NCBI GenBank assembly: GCA_002389645.1
Contig: DGQE01000031.1
Coordinates: forward strand, 134,574-198,573
Source of the DNA: Flavobacteriales bacterium UBA4422
GTDB lineage: Bacteria; Bacteroidota; Bacteroidia; Flavobacteriales_G; Salibacteraceae
Reading direction: 5' to 3'
Length of the DNA stretch: 64,000 nt
Positions within the stretch are counted from its first letter, which is position 1. Each line of letters opens with the position of its first letter. Made by a program: the position numbers and the translations under genes. Below, in pieces: positions 8,151 through 17,575 of the stretch. Below the pieces are notes generated by a model that ran no database searches, had not been told where the DNA came from, and saw only the letters and a list, made by a program, of their open reading frames with translations.

Positions 8151-10730
8151 TTAATTATCGAGACTACTCAAATGGCGTTCCAAACTTACTTCATCCGGAA
8201 TTAAAACTTGTCTAGCCTTACTTCCTTCAAATGGTCCAATGATACCTGCAGCCTCCAATTGGTCAACAATTCTGCCAGCTCTGTTATAGCCTAATTTTAA
8301 TTTTCGTTGCAATAAAGATGCACTTCCTTGCTGATGTAATACTACAACATGCGCTGCATCATTGAATAGTGCATCACGATCCATATCGCTAAAATCTGAA
8401 GATGACCCTTCGGTTCCTTCAGGTATGAACTCAGGGAGTAAATGGGCATCTGCATAACCTTGTTGATTTCCAATAAACTCTGTGATTTGCTCAACTTCTG
8501 GAGTATCTACAAAAGCACACTGCAAACGAATTAAGTCATTACCATTAGAATAAAGCATATCTCCACGACCTATAAGCTGTTCGGCTCCTCCGGCATCAAG
8601 AATCGTTCTTGAGTCAATTTTAGAAGTTACCCTAAATGCTATTCTGCTAGGGAAATTGGCCTTAATTGTACCAGTAATAATATTTACTGATGGACGTTGC
8701 GTGGCAATTATTAGATGAATTCCAATTGCTCGAGCCAATTGTGCGAGCCTAGCAATTGGTGTTTCTACTTCTTTACCAGCGGTCATGATCAAATCTGCAA
8801 ACTCATCGACTACTAAGACAATGTACGGCAGGTAGCGATGGCCGTTGTTAGGATTCAATTTACGCTTGATGAACTTTTCATTGTACTCTTTAATATTTCT
8901 ACACTGAGCATTTTTCAGCAGCTCATATCGATTATCCATTTCAATACACAAGGAGTTAAGCGTATTGACAACCTTACTTGTATCTGTAATGATGGCTTCT
9001 TCCTCATCGGGCAGTTTCGCCAAGAAATGACGTTCAATTTTATTGAATAAAGTCAGTTCGACTTTTTTGGGGTCAACCAAAACAAACTTTACCTGGGCTG
9101 GATGCTTTTTGTAGAGTAATGACGCTAAAATGCAGTTCAGTCCCACAGACTTACCTTGCCCGGTAGCACCAGCCATAAGTAAGTGTGGCATTTTCGCTAA
9201 GTCAACAACAAATGTTTCGTTGGAAATGGTTTTACCAAATGCAATAGGTAGCTCCATTTTAGCATGCGTGAACTTTTCGGAATTGACTACTGTCCGCATT
9301 GAAACAACATCTGGTGTTTGATTAGGGACTTCAATACCTATAGTTCCTTTTCCTGGGATTGGAGCGATAATTCGAATGCCTAAAGCTGCTAAGCTCAAAG
9401 CGATATCGTCTTCAAGGTTTTTAATTTTAGAGATTCGAACTCCAGCTTCTGGAACAATCTCGTACAATGTAACCGTAGGACCAATTGTGGCCTTTATCTT
9501 AGAAATACCAATATTGTAGTTGTTGAGTGTTTGAACGATGTTGTTTTTATTTCGTTCAAGTTCATCGCGTTCCACTTGAATTGCTCCATCTCCGTGATCT
9601 GCGAGCATATCCAATGGAGGATAATTGTATTTGCTCAAGTCTAATAGTGGGTCGTAGTCCACCATTTCTGAGCCGTCTGCTTTTTCTTCTTCGCTTAGCT
9701 TGTCGTCTCCAGGGCTTTCTTCAACGGCAAATTCTACATCATCTTCACCTTCTGCGGAATTCTCTTTTTCTTGATTGGCTTCATCAGTAGATTCGATTTC
9801 GGGACTTAAATCTTCTTCTTGTGACTCTTCAGTTGAATCCGCTGGCTCATCGTTTAGCTCAACCTCTATTTCTAAGTCTTGCGTTTTGTCTTCAGAATCG
9901 TTTAGTTCTTGTTCATCATCATCTGAATCAATGACAGGACCGATTGAGTCATCAGAAGATTCATTGGTTTTAGGTTCTGTTTCCTCTACTTTCTCTTCGT
10001 TCATAGCAGAAAGCGCCTCGTCATTTTCATCCTTCTTAATTGAAAGAACCGAAATCATATCTCGAATAGTGATGTTCCAGAATATGATGACATATAAAAG
10101 CAATGAAAAGAATATAAGGGCGAAAGCTCCGACACTTCCAAATATTCCACTTAGCCAAATGTTTGTGTTATAACCGAAAGCTCCGCCTAGGAATAAGAAG
10201 TTTTTTGTGAAAATTGCTCCAAGTAGTATTGAAGTCCAAACGATAACAAAAACAGAATGTCCTACTGTTTTCCAAATTGGAAGTAGTTCAGTTTTGAAAA
10301 GAATTTTAAACCCAAAAAGAAAGGTGATTAGGACAAAAGCGAATGATGAAATACCGAAGCCATTATTGATCAACTGATGACTGAGCAGTGCTCCAAAAGT
10401 TCCAAGCCAATTTTCAATTTCAACTTCTGGATCAATCCAAATGTTTAGCCATGACCTTTTGAATAACTCATCTTGGTCAATTTTCCACGTAAATAGATAT
10501 GAAGTAAGTGCCAGTAAAATAATTGCACTTAAAAGAAGCAAAGAGAGTCCGATTACATTCTTTGTTCGTTCATCCTTGAAAAAGTTCTTCAATCCATCAA
10601 AGTTTCCAAAAGAAAAAGAGAATCCTTTGCGATCCTTTTTCTCTTTCGTCTTTTTTGATTTCGATGCAGAATCACCGACCTTATTTTTATAATGATTGGA
10701 ATAACTCAAACTCTTGGCTTTAATGCCCAA
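8151..10730 (-). CDS. ftsK: DNA translocase FtsK
   Basis: A septum-anchored ATPase that pumps chromosome ends through the closing division site. It has 859 residues. A basic cytoplasmic tail (1-50) is followed by four or five membrane helices (about 58-225) and a strongly acidic Glu/Asp/Ser linker (about 230-370). The RecA-like motor has Walker A GATGQGKS, Walker B YIVLVVDEFAD and the RLAQLARAIGIHLIIATQRP segment. A C-terminal winged-helix gamma domain (LLQRKLKLGYNRAGRIVDQL) is present. The linker is shorter than in E. coli but typical for the phylum. It leads lolA. Confidence 0.97.
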   Translation of the reverse strand: MGIKAKSLSYSNHYKNKVGDSASKSKKTKEKKDRKGFSFSFGNFDGLKNFFKDERTKNVIGLSLLLLSAIILLALTSYLFTWKIDQDELFKRSWLNIWIDPEVEIENWLGTFGALLSHQLINNGFGISSFAFVLITFLFGFKILFKTELLPIWKTVGHSVFVIVWTSILLGAIFTKNFLFLGGAFGYNTNIWLSGIFGSVGAFALIFFSLLLYVIIFWNITIRDMISVLSIKKDENDEALSAMNEEKVEETEPKTNESSDDSIGPVIDSDDDEQELNDSEDKTQDLEIEVELNDEPADSTEESQEEDLSPEIESTDEANQEKENSAEGEDDVEFAVEESPGDDKLSEEEKADGSEMVDYDPLLDLSKYNYPPLDMLADHGDGAIQVERDELERNKNNIVQTLNNYNIGISKIKATIGPTVTLYEIVPEAGVRISKIKNLEDDIALSLAALGIRIIAPIPGKGTIGIEVPNQTPDVVSMRTVVNSEKFTHAKMELPIAFGKTISNETFVVDLAKMPHLLMAGATGQGKSVGLNCILASLLYKKHPAQVKFVLVDPKKVELTLFNKIERHFLAKLPDEEEAIITDTSKVVNTLNSLCIEMDNRYELLKNAQCRNIKEYNEKFIKRKLNPNNGHRYLPYIVLVVDEFADLIMTAGKEVETPIARLAQLARAIGIHLIIATQRPSVNIITGTIKANFPSRIAFRVTSKIDSRTILDAGGAEQLIGRGDMLYSNGNDLIRLQCAFVDTPEVEQITEFIGNQQGYADAHLLPEFIPEGTEGSSSDFSDMDRDALFNDAAHVVVLHQQGSASLLQRKLKLGYNRAGRIVDQLEAAGIIGPFEGSKARQVLIPDEVSLERHLSSLDN

Positions 10731-10804
10731 AGTTATTAGGCTCTTGTGCCTTTTAGGGATAGTCGGTGTATAGTTATCAAGGGGTTTTTGAACAAGAAAA
10801 AACC

Positions 10805-11509
10805 TTATTCCATGAAAATCTTCATGTTTTTAACTACAAGATCATTAAACTCCGAAAGTGATAACGATTGGTAACGATCGTCTACAATGAACTCAGCATC
10901 ATCCACCTCTTCTGAGCTGATACGAGTAGCTCTTAGTCTCATGTTCATACCATAGTTTTCAACCCGATAATCAAGCAAAACACCTTCAATCTCGTTGTAT
11001 GGTGTGCACCAATTAGGGCTTTTAAGAGCAATTTCATCAGTGTAGGCAAAAATGTAACTCTCATTTTTGGCGGCTCCAAAATCAATCAAAATCCTTTTGC
11101 AAACTGCTTGAGCGATAGTATCCACACCATCTACATATTTAACCTGAAATGGAGGTATAACGTTGGTAAACTTGTGAGCAGCTTTCTCGTCTAGTGTCAG
11201 CACATAACGGTCGCTGAATAGCTTGCCCATGTTGTGTAATATTTTTTGCTCGCCATTTGCAATAACAGTCATTTCAACAATTCCAGCACCTGTTTTTAAT
11301 TGAGACTTAAATTTATCCTCTTTAAAGGTCATTTTCATCTCACTAGGAAGCATTTCAAGCATCAAATTATCTGAATCAAGTTCAGGATACGTCACGTCAT
11401 ACTCTATTACGCCTTCAGTGATATGCTTCTGGAATGCACCTTCTTCACTGCAGCTAATGACTGTCATCGCTAGGATTAGCCAACAAAATAGACGTAGGTA
11501 GTTTTTCAA
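10805..11509 (-). CDS. Secreted lipoprotein of unknown function
   Basis: A 234-residue hypothetical protein with a lipoprotein signal peptide: a hydrophobic core (about 5-18) followed by VISC, making C20 the likely lipidated residue. The mature part looks all-beta (GVIEYDVTYPELDSDN, MEMTFK-like strands) and recalls DUF4412- or GLPGLI-type proteins that start with a strand of the form IEYDVTY. I do not assign a function. It is a monocistronic unit with a TATTTTTG promoter box 22 bases upstream and its own divergent neighbour, the arginase-family gene. Confidence 0.8.
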   Translation of the reverse strand: MKNYLRLFCWLILAMTVISCSEEGAFQKHITEGVIEYDVTYPELDSDNLMLEMLPSEMKMTFKEDKFKSQLKTGAGIVEMTVIANGEQKILHNMGKLFSDRYVLTLDEKAAHKFTNVIPPFQVKYVDGVDTIAQAVCKRILIDFGAAKNESYIFAYTDEIALKSPNWCTPYNEIEGVLLDYRVENYGMNMRLRATRISSEEVDDAEFIVDDRYQSLSLSEFNDLVVKNMKIFME

Positions 11510-11530
11510 ATACTTTAAAATAGAACGTCA

Positions 11531-11558
11531 CAAAAATAACCATGCAACTCAAACTCAA
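11531..11558 (-). promoter_or_regulatory. Promoter of the lipoprotein gene
   Basis: On the minus strand TTG (11558-11556) is followed after 17 bases by TATTTTTG (11538-11531), matching the Bacteroidota -33/-7 pattern with slightly short spacing. The start codon at 11509 lies 22 bases beyond the box. Confidence 0.45.
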
Positions 11559-11595
11559 AAGCTTGAATAGTGTTTCTCTGATTAAATAACGAAAC

Positions 11596-11603
11596 TACCT
11601 TTG
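11596..11603 (+). promoter_or_regulatory. -7 box for the arginase-family gene
   Basis: TACCTTTG followed by C is an exact TAnnTTTG(C) element, 18 bases before the ATG at 11621. The -33 region has no TTG at ideal distance. Confidence 0.5.
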
Positions 11604-11620
11604 CATCTTATTTCAATTTT

Positions 11621-12568
11621 ATGCTTAAATTTTTAGTTCAGTGTTCTGAAATTGGTGCCGGAACTCGCGGAAGTAGTTTGGGACCAGACGCCATAATGAT
11701 GGCCTCATTAAATGTGGAGAGTGAGTTGTTCAATCGTTATCCATTTGAACAAATCCCAGATTTGAATGATTCTTTGTTTGAACCGACTTCTACTCCTAAT
11801 GCTCTGCGAATAGAGCAGATGCATGCTACTTGGAGCTCTCAGTCTGAATCGGTTATGCGAAACATGCGAATGAACAAGGTGCCAGTGATTCTGTCAGGAG
11901 ATCATGCATCAGCCGGTGGAACCATTGCGGGAATAAAGATGACACACCCTGACAAGCGTCTAGGTGTTGTTTGGATAGATGCGCACGCAGACCTTCATAC
12001 ACCTTATACCACTCCTTCAGGAAATGTTCATGGTATGCCACTTGGTGCTAGCATAGCAACGGATAATCTTGATATGCAACGAAATAAGCCTAATCAAGAA
12101 ACAGTAGATTATTGGGAAAGAATGAAAAACTTAGGAGGCTTATCTCCTAAAATACTCCCAGAAGATTTGATTTTTGTTGGTGTTAGGGATACGGAAAAAG
12201 AAGAGATTCACCTTATGACCAAACACAACATCATTAACTATGAAGTTGCAGAAGTTGATGATATGGGCATGAATAGCATTGGGAATGAGATTTTAGAAGA
12301 ACTTAAAGATTGCGATATTATCTATGTTTCCTTTGATGTAGATAGTATGGACCCAGATGAGGTGTCATACGGCACAGGAACTCCAGTTCAAAATGGAATT
12401 ACTCCTGATCAAGCTAAAAATCTTCTTTCAGTGTTGCTTGCAGACCCCAAGGTTGTTTGTTTCGAAATGGTGGAGGTTAATCCATTGTTGGATAAAAAAG
12501 GAAATAAGATGGCATCCACAGCCTTGTCAATTTTGGAAAAAGCAGTTGAAACACTTGAAAACCGATAA
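11621..12568 (+). CDS. Arginase-family ureohydrolase
   Basis: A binuclear manganese hydrolase of the arginase/agmatinase/formimidoylglutamase family, 315 residues. All metal ligands are present: H95 in LSGDHAS, D120-H122-D124 in IDAHADLHTP, and D239/D241 in SFDVDSMDP. TGTPVQNGIT near residue 252 resembles true arginases (TGTPVxGGLT) more than agmatinases, so hydrolysis of arginine to ornithine and urea is the leading guess. The stretch NVHGMPLG (about 135-142) also fits arginase. No urease or ornithine-pathway gene is nearby. argS, another arginine-using gene, starts six bases later and is likely co-transcribed. Confidence 0.88.
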   Translation: MLKFLVQCSEIGAGTRGSSLGPDAIMMASLNVESELFNRYPFEQIPDLNDSLFEPTSTPNALRIEQMHATWSSQSESVMRNMRMNKVPVILSGDHASAGGTIAGIKMTHPDKRLGVVWIDAHADLHTPYTTPSGNVHGMPLGASIATDNLDMQRNKPNQETVDYWERMKNLGGLSPKILPEDLIFVGVRDTEKEEIHLMTKHNIINYEVAEVDDMGMNSIGNEILEELKDCDIIYVSFDVDSMDPDEVSYGTGTPVQNGITPDQAKNLLSVLLADPKVVCFEMVEVNPLLDKKGNKMASTALSILEKAVETLENR

Positions 12569-12574
12569 TCACTG

Positions 12575-14344
12575 ATGAAAATTATTGAGGACATATCAGC
12601 AGCTACTGTATCCTTTTTAAAGGAATCGTTTGATTTTGATGCTGAATTAAAGAATATTCAAATCGATCAAACGCGTAAAGAATTTGAAGGTGATTATACA
12701 TTGGTTGTTTTTCCATTTGTCAAGGCGTTGAGAATGAAGCCTGACGCTGCAGGATCGGCCATTGGTGAATATCTCGTTTCAACCATTGATGCTGTCGAAG
12801 GCTTTAATGTTATCAAAGGCTTTTTAAACCTTTCATTGACCTCACAATTTTGGAGACAAGAACTTGAAAGAACCCTAAATAATAGCGGTTGGCTGAAGGC
12901 TAAAGAAGTAAAAGATTTAGTGTTGGTTGAGTATAGCTCACCGAATACCAATAAACCTCTTCACTTAGGGCATCTTCGTAATAATTTCTTGGGCCATTCC
13001 GTCAGCTTGATTAAAGGTTTCAACGGGAATAAGGTTGTAAAGACTCAGATAATTAATGACCGCGGAATTCATATTTGCAAGAGCATGTTTGCTTGGAAAA
13101 TGCATGGTAAAGGAGAGACACCTCAGTCAAGTGGAATGAAAGGCGATAAGCTTGTAGGTAAGTACTATGTGATGTTTGATGAACATTATCGTGCTCAGGT
13201 TGCGAAACTGGTTAAAGATGGAGTTGATGAGGAGCAAGCAAAAAAGGAAGCGCCTTTGATGAAGAAGGTGCAACAAATGCTTCTTGACTGGGAAAATGGT
13301 GACCCTGAAACGGTGGAGTTATGGAAAATGATGAATTCATGGGTGTATGGTGGTTTTGAAAAAACCTATGAGCGAATGGGAGTGGAGTTTGATCAGCTCT
13401 ATTATGAATCAGAAACTTATTTGAAAGGGAAGGATATCGTTCAAACTGGGTTGTCATCCAAACTGTTTTTCAAAAAGGAAAATAATTCGATTTGGGTTGA
13501 TCTTGAACCAGTTGGCTTAGACCAAAAATTGTTGATTCGTGCCGATGGAACTACTGTTTACATGACCCAGGATATTGGAACAGCTGTTCAGCGTTATGAA
13601 GATTATCCAGCACTAAAGCAAGTAATTTACACAGTTGGAGACGAACAAGACTATCATTTTAAAGCCCTTTTTTTAATCTTAGAAAAACTTGGTTATCATT
13701 GGGCGCCATCTTGCCGTCATTTGAGTTATGGCATGGTCGACTTGCCATCAGGTAAAATGAAATCGCGCGAAGGAACAGTTGTAGATGCCGATGATTTGAT
13801 GGATGAAGTGGTCGAGGCGGCAAAGAATTCTTCAGAAGAAAAAGGCAAACTCGATGAAATGAGTGATGCAGAACAAAAAGAGTTATTTGAAATACTAGGT
13901 GTCGGTGCGCTGAAGTTTTATTTGTTGAGGGTAGATCCTCGAAAGAGAATGATGTTCGATCCAGCTGATTCAGTATCGTTGAATGGAGACACTGGACCTT
14001 TCGTTCAGTACACCTATGCTCGATGCAAGGCAGTGCTGCGCAAGGCGGGTGGTTATTCTATTGGCGATCACGTGGAACTGGTTGATAAAGAGCGTCAGTT
14101 ATTAAGAAACTTACTTGAGTTCAGAAAAACCGTTTCTTTAGCAGCGGAAGGCATGAACCCATCGGCCATAGCTAATTACAGTATTGAAATAGCTAAAACC
14201 TACAATCAGTTTTACCACGATAACCAAATATTAAAGGCTGAAGAATCTGTTAAAGGTTTTCGATTGGCACTCACTGCACTGACTGCAGAGACGATTAAGA
14301 TCTCCATGAGTTTATTAGGAATTAGAGTACCAGAAAGAATGTAG
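12575..14344 (+). CDS. argS: Arginyl-tRNA synthetase
   Basis: A class I aminoacyl-tRNA synthetase that charges tRNA-Arg. Its 589 residues are full length. The N-terminal Add-1 domain is followed by SSPNTNKPLHLGHLRNN (121-137), where HLGH at 130-133 is the HIGH motif. A KMKSREGTVV stretch (about residue 394) takes the place of KMSKS. The C-terminal DALR anticodon-binding domain includes GPFVQYTYARCKAV and ends IRVPERM, as expected. It lies directly behind the arginase-family gene. The insertion around residues 170-260, which holds charged helices, is typical of Bacteroidota ArgRS. Confidence 0.97.
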   Translation: MKIIEDISAATVSFLKESFDFDAELKNIQIDQTRKEFEGDYTLVVFPFVKALRMKPDAAGSAIGEYLVSTIDAVEGFNVIKGFLNLSLTSQFWRQELERTLNNSGWLKAKEVKDLVLVEYSSPNTNKPLHLGHLRNNFLGHSVSLIKGFNGNKVVKTQIINDRGIHICKSMFAWKMHGKGETPQSSGMKGDKLVGKYYVMFDEHYRAQVAKLVKDGVDEEQAKKEAPLMKKVQQMLLDWENGDPETVELWKMMNSWVYGGFEKTYERMGVEFDQLYYESETYLKGKDIVQTGLSSKLFFKKENNSIWVDLEPVGLDQKLLIRADGTTVYMTQDIGTAVQRYEDYPALKQVIYTVGDEQDYHFKALFLILEKLGYHWAPSCRHLSYGMVDLPSGKMKSREGTVVDADDLMDEVVEAAKNSSEEKGKLDEMSDAEQKELFEILGVGALKFYLLRVDPRKRMMFDPADSVSLNGDTGPFVQYTYARCKAVLRKAGGYSIGDHVELVDKERQLLRNLLEFRKTVSLAAEGMNPSAIANYSIEIAKTYNQFYHDNQILKAEESVKGFRLALTALTAETIKISMSLLGIRVPERM

Positions 14345-14376
14345 GCTGAATCATTCGCGATTCGTTAATCAAAAAT

Positions 14377-14384
14377 TACCTTTG
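14377..14384 (+). promoter_or_regulatory. -7 box for ffh-folD
   Basis: TACCTTTG followed by CC is an exact TAnnTTTG match, 28 bases before the ffh start at 14413. No -33 TTG is seen at 19-21 bases. Confidence 0.5.
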
Positions 14385-14412
14385 CCAACCCTCGAAATAA
14401 AGCGCTAAAAGC

Positions 14413-15759
14413 ATGTTTGAAAGTTTATCAGAAAAGCTAGAGAAATCATTTAAAATCTTAAAAGGTCAGGGCCAGATCACAGAGATCAACGTTGCCGAGA
14501 CCATGAAGGAAATTCGCAGATCATTGTTAGATGCGGATGTTAACTTTAAGATTGCCAAGGACTTTACGAATACGGTGAAGGAAAAGGCCCTTGGTCAGAA
14601 TGTGTTGACAGCTGTTTCTCCTGGGCAGCTGTTGGTTAAGGTCACTCGCGATGAATTAGCTTCTTTGATGGGTGGTGAAAGTGAAGAAATCAACCTTACA
14701 GGAAAACCTGCGGTCATTTTAATGGCTGGTCTTCAAGGTTCAGGTAAAACCACTCACACTGGAAAGATTGCGCAATTCTTAAAAAACAAACGTGGCCGCC
14801 AAGTTATGGTTGTTGCTTGTGACGTCTACCGCCCTGCAGCGATTGATCAGCTGGAAGTAGTGGCGAACCAAGTTGGTGTTGAGATTTATACTGAACGAGG
14901 CAATAGTGATCCGGTTAAGATTGCTCAGAATGCGATCAAACTAGCTCAAAGCAAAGGCATCAATACCGTGATTGTGGATACTGCTGGTCGTTTGGCAGTA
15001 GATGAGCAAATGATGAATGAGATTGAGGCCATTAAAAAAGCCATCAACCCATCCGAAACGCTCTTTGTAGTCGATTCAATGACGGGACAAGATGCGGTCA
15101 ATACAGCCAAATCTTTTAATGAACGTATCAATTTTGATGGTGTTGTACTTACAAAACTAGATGGTGATACTCGAGGTGGAGCTGCACTATCTATTCGCAA
15201 TATGGTAGAGAAGCCAATCAAGTTTGTTGGACTTGGTGAAAAAATGGATGCATTGGATGTTTTTCATCCTAGCAGAATGGCTGATCGTATTCTAGGAATG
15301 GGTGACATTGTCTCTTTGGTTGAAAAAGCCCAAGAGCAATACGATGAAGAAGAAGCGAGAAGGATCCAAAAGAAGATTGCCAAGAACAAATTTGACTTTA
15401 ATGATTTTTTAGGCCAAATAAGTCAAATCAAGAAAATGGGGAACATGAAAGACCTTGTTGGAATGATTCCTGGAATGGGTAAAGCCATGAAAGATGTTGA
15501 TATTGATGATGATGCTTTCAAAGGAATTGAAGCGATAATTACTTCCATGACCAATGAAGAGCGCGAGAATCCTCATTTGATAAAGGGAAGTAGAAGACAT
15601 AGAATTGCATCTGGAAGTGGAACTTCGGTAAATGATGTTAATAAGCTGCTCAAGCAATTTGAAGATATGCGCAAGATGATGCGCGTGATGAATGATAAAA
15701 CAAAAATGAGCCAAATGATGCGTGCGATGAAGAACATGCCTGGCGCACCAAAAGGCTAG
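14413..15759 (+). CDS. ffh: Signal recognition particle protein Ffh
   Basis: The GTPase subunit of the signal recognition particle, which binds 4.5S RNA and targets nascent membrane proteins to SecYEG. Its 448 residues comprise the N domain (1-90), the G domain with P-loop GLQGSGKTT (106-114), DVYRPAAIDQL, DTAGRL and TKLDGD, and the methionine-rich M domain. The M domain has GSGTSVNDVNKLLKQF followed by a Met-dense tail (MMRVMNDKTKMSQMMRAMKN). No 4.5S RNA gene was recognised in the window. folD begins five bases after its stop, suggesting one transcript. Confidence 0.98.
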   Translation: MFESLSEKLEKSFKILKGQGQITEINVAETMKEIRRSLLDADVNFKIAKDFTNTVKEKALGQNVLTAVSPGQLLVKVTRDELASLMGGESEEINLTGKPAVILMAGLQGSGKTTHTGKIAQFLKNKRGRQVMVVACDVYRPAAIDQLEVVANQVGVEIYTERGNSDPVKIAQNAIKLAQSKGINTVIVDTAGRLAVDEQMMNEIEAIKKAINPSETLFVVDSMTGQDAVNTAKSFNERINFDGVVLTKLDGDTRGGAALSIRNMVEKPIKFVGLGEKMDALDVFHPSRMADRILGMGDIVSLVEKAQEQYDEEEARRIQKKIAKNKFDFNDFLGQISQIKKMGNMKDLVGMIPGMGKAMKDVDIDDDAFKGIEAIITSMTNEERENPHLIKGSRRHRIASGSGTSVNDVNKLLKQFEDMRKMMRVMNDKTKMSQMMRAMKNMPGAPKG

Positions 15760-15764
15760 TATAC

Positions 15765-16640
15765 ATGGAACTATTAGACGGAAAAGCAGTATCCAAACAG
15801 TTAAGGTTAGAGCTGGCGGAAGAAGTTAAAACGATGATTGCAGCTGGACGCAGACCTCCGCACCTTGCTGTAATATTGGTGGGGAAAAATGCGGCCAGTG
15901 AGACTTATGTGAATGCTAAAGTAAAGGCATGCAAAGAAGCCGGATACGAATCTTCACTCCTGCATTTCCCTCCAGAAATTAGTCAAGAAATGTTGTTGCA
16001 TAGCATTGATGAACTGAATGAAAATGAAGACATTGATGGCTTCATCGTTCAACTTCCTTTGCCTTCTCATATTGACGATAAAACCGTAATCGAGCGCATT
16101 CTTCCTGCTAAAGATGTAGATGGTTTTCACCCAATCAACGTTGGTAAAATGGCGCTTGGATTAGATGCGTTTATTTCGGCAACTCCAGGTGGAATTGTGG
16201 AGTTGTTGAAACGATACAACATTGAAACCGAAGGCAAGCACTGCGTGGTGCTCGGTCGAAGCAATATTGTAGGCGGTCCGATGAGCATTTTGATGCGCAG
16301 GAACACCTATCCAGGGAATTGCACTGTTACCATTGCTCATTCACGCACGAAAGACATCAAGGCGGTCTGTAAGTCTGCTGATATTTTAATCGCTGCCATT
16401 GGTAAACCCGATTATGTTACAGCCGATATGGTGAAAGAAGGTGCGGTTGTAATTGACGTTGGAATCAATCGTGTTGATGACGATACTCGAGAGCGAGGCT
16501 ACCGATTGACTGGTGACGTTAAGTTTGACGAAGTCTCAAAAAAGTCAAGTTTTATCACTCCCGTTCCAGGTGGAGTAGGGCCAATGACCATCGCTTATTT
16601 GCTGAATAACGCAATGATTGCGTCTCGTAAAAGAGACTAA
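15765..16640 (+). CDS. folD: Bifunctional methylene-THF dehydrogenase / methenyl-THF cyclohydrolase
   Basis: Interconverts methylene-, methenyl- and formyl-THF in one-carbon metabolism, feeding purine and formyl-Met synthesis. Its 291 residues contain the catalytic region YVNAKVKACKEAGYES (about 47-62), where K55 corresponds to the catalytic lysine. GFIVQLPLPSH, KDVDGFHPINVGKM and the nucleotide-binding VLGRSNIVGGPM are intact, and the C-terminal signature TPVPGGVGPMTIA is complete. Co-transcribed with ffh, and closed by an intrinsic terminator. Confidence 0.98.
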   Translation: MELLDGKAVSKQLRLELAEEVKTMIAAGRRPPHLAVILVGKNAASETYVNAKVKACKEAGYESSLLHFPPEISQEMLLHSIDELNENEDIDGFIVQLPLPSHIDDKTVIERILPAKDVDGFHPINVGKMALGLDAFISATPGGIVELLKRYNIETEGKHCVVLGRSNIVGGPMSILMRRNTYPGNCTVTIAHSRTKDIKAVCKSADILIAAIGKPDYVTADMVKEGAVVIDVGINRVDDDTRERGYRLTGDVKFDEVSKKSSFITPVPGGVGPMTIAYLLNNAMIASRKRD

Positions 16641-16672
16641 AAAAAGCCCACTTCCTTCGAAATGAGCTTTTT
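16641..16672. terminator. Bidirectional terminator after folD
   Basis: AAAAAGC (16641-16647) pairs with GCTTTTT (16666-16672), with a further CA/TG pair inside past one mismatch. Read on the minus strand the hairpin is followed by a T run too, so it can also end the convergent hydrolase gene. Confidence 0.7.
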
Positions 16673-16688
16673 ATTGAGTGTTGTTAGC

Positions 16689-17540
16689 CTATTTATTGAA
16701 AACACTTGCTAAGAATTCTTCAAGCTTTATCCAGCTTTTCTCATCGGCTTCTTTATTGTAAGCCAATGGCAGGTCAAACTCTTTTCCTTTGGCGGTTGCT
16801 TCAGGATTGGTGAAGGCATGAACTGCACCGGGATAATTTACAAACTCATACTCGACAATAGCACTGTCCATTTCAGCCTTGAAGGCATCTATTGCTTCAG
16901 GAGAAACAAATGGATCGTCTGCACCATTCATCACTAAGATCTTTCCTTTTACAGAACCGGGTTGAGCGGGCTCAATGGCTCCAATGCTTCCGTGTAAAGT
17001 GGCAATTGCATCTAAGTTAGCACCTTGACGAGCCATGTTCAAAACCACGCCACCTCCGAAACAGTATCCTACAGCAGCAATTTCATCGGCATTGGTATTG
17101 CTATTAGATCGTAGAACGTCTAATGCAGCATTGAAACGTGCCTTTGCACCATCAAAGTCTTGCATTACCGCACCCGCAAATGCTTGAGCGTCTTGAGGAT
17201 GCTCTGCCTGAGCTCCTTCACCATACATGTCTAAAGCAAATGCTACATAACCTGCTTTTGCAAGTTTTTCAGCGCTATTGCGGGTATGTTCATTATGTCC
17301 CCACCATTCGTGCACAATAATCACACCTGGTCGTGGCCCTTCTATATTTTCATCATAGGCGATATAGCCTTTCATGATAATACTGTCACCTTCATAGGTG
17401 ACTTCTTTACCCGCGATTTTAGGTTCTGAAACTTCTATTTTTTCTGACGTTTCTCCAGAAGAATCATTGGATGCAGGTTCAGGGTTTCCGCATGATACCG
17501 CCAGCACCAAAGGAAGAAAGTAAAGGGTCTTTTTCATCAT
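16689..17540 (-). CDS. Dienelactone hydrolase-family lipoprotein
   Basis: A secreted alpha/beta hydrolase, 283 residues. The signal peptide ends in AVSC, so C17 is probably lipidated, followed by a Ser/Glu-rich spacer. The hydrolase domain has IVHEWWGHNEHTR near the oxyanion region. The catalytic triad is recognisable: Cys in VGYCFGGG, Asp in NGADDPFVSP and His in GAVHAFTNP. Family members cleave dienelactones or other esters; the substrate is unknown and the envelope location is unusual for an aromatic-degradation enzyme. It is transcribed 35 bases behind the acyltransferase gene and is probably in the same unit. Confidence 0.87.
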   Translation of the reverse strand: MMKKTLYFLPLVLAVSCGNPEPASNDSSGETSEKIEVSEPKIAGKEVTYEGDSIIMKGYIAYDENIEGPRPGVIIVHEWWGHNEHTRNSAEKLAKAGYVAFALDMYGEGAQAEHPQDAQAFAGAVMQDFDGAKARFNAALDVLRSNSNTNADEIAAVGYCFGGGVVLNMARQGANLDAIATLHGSIGAIEPAQPGSVKGKILVMNGADDPFVSPEAIDAFKAEMDSAIVEYEFVNYPGAVHAFTNPEATAKGKEFDLPLAYNKEADEKSWIKLEEFLASVFNK

Positions 17541-17575
17541 AATAAGGTTTAGGTTAATGATTCAATAGTTAATGT

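Noticed and set aside
9775..10173. A 132-codon plus-strand frame rich in serine inside ftsK
   Set aside because: It is antisense to the acidic Glu/Asp/Ser linker of FtsK; its composition is a mirror of that repeat-like coding sequence.
10775..10804. Inverted repeat downstream of the lipoprotein gene as a terminator
   Set aside because: The stem is made of A/T runs with GG/CC ends and no U tract follows on the minus strand; too weak to call.
14060..14080. CACGTG-centred sequence in argS as a parS site
   Set aside because: Only the right half matches the parS consensus and it lies in coding sequence; no good parS was found near parAB either.
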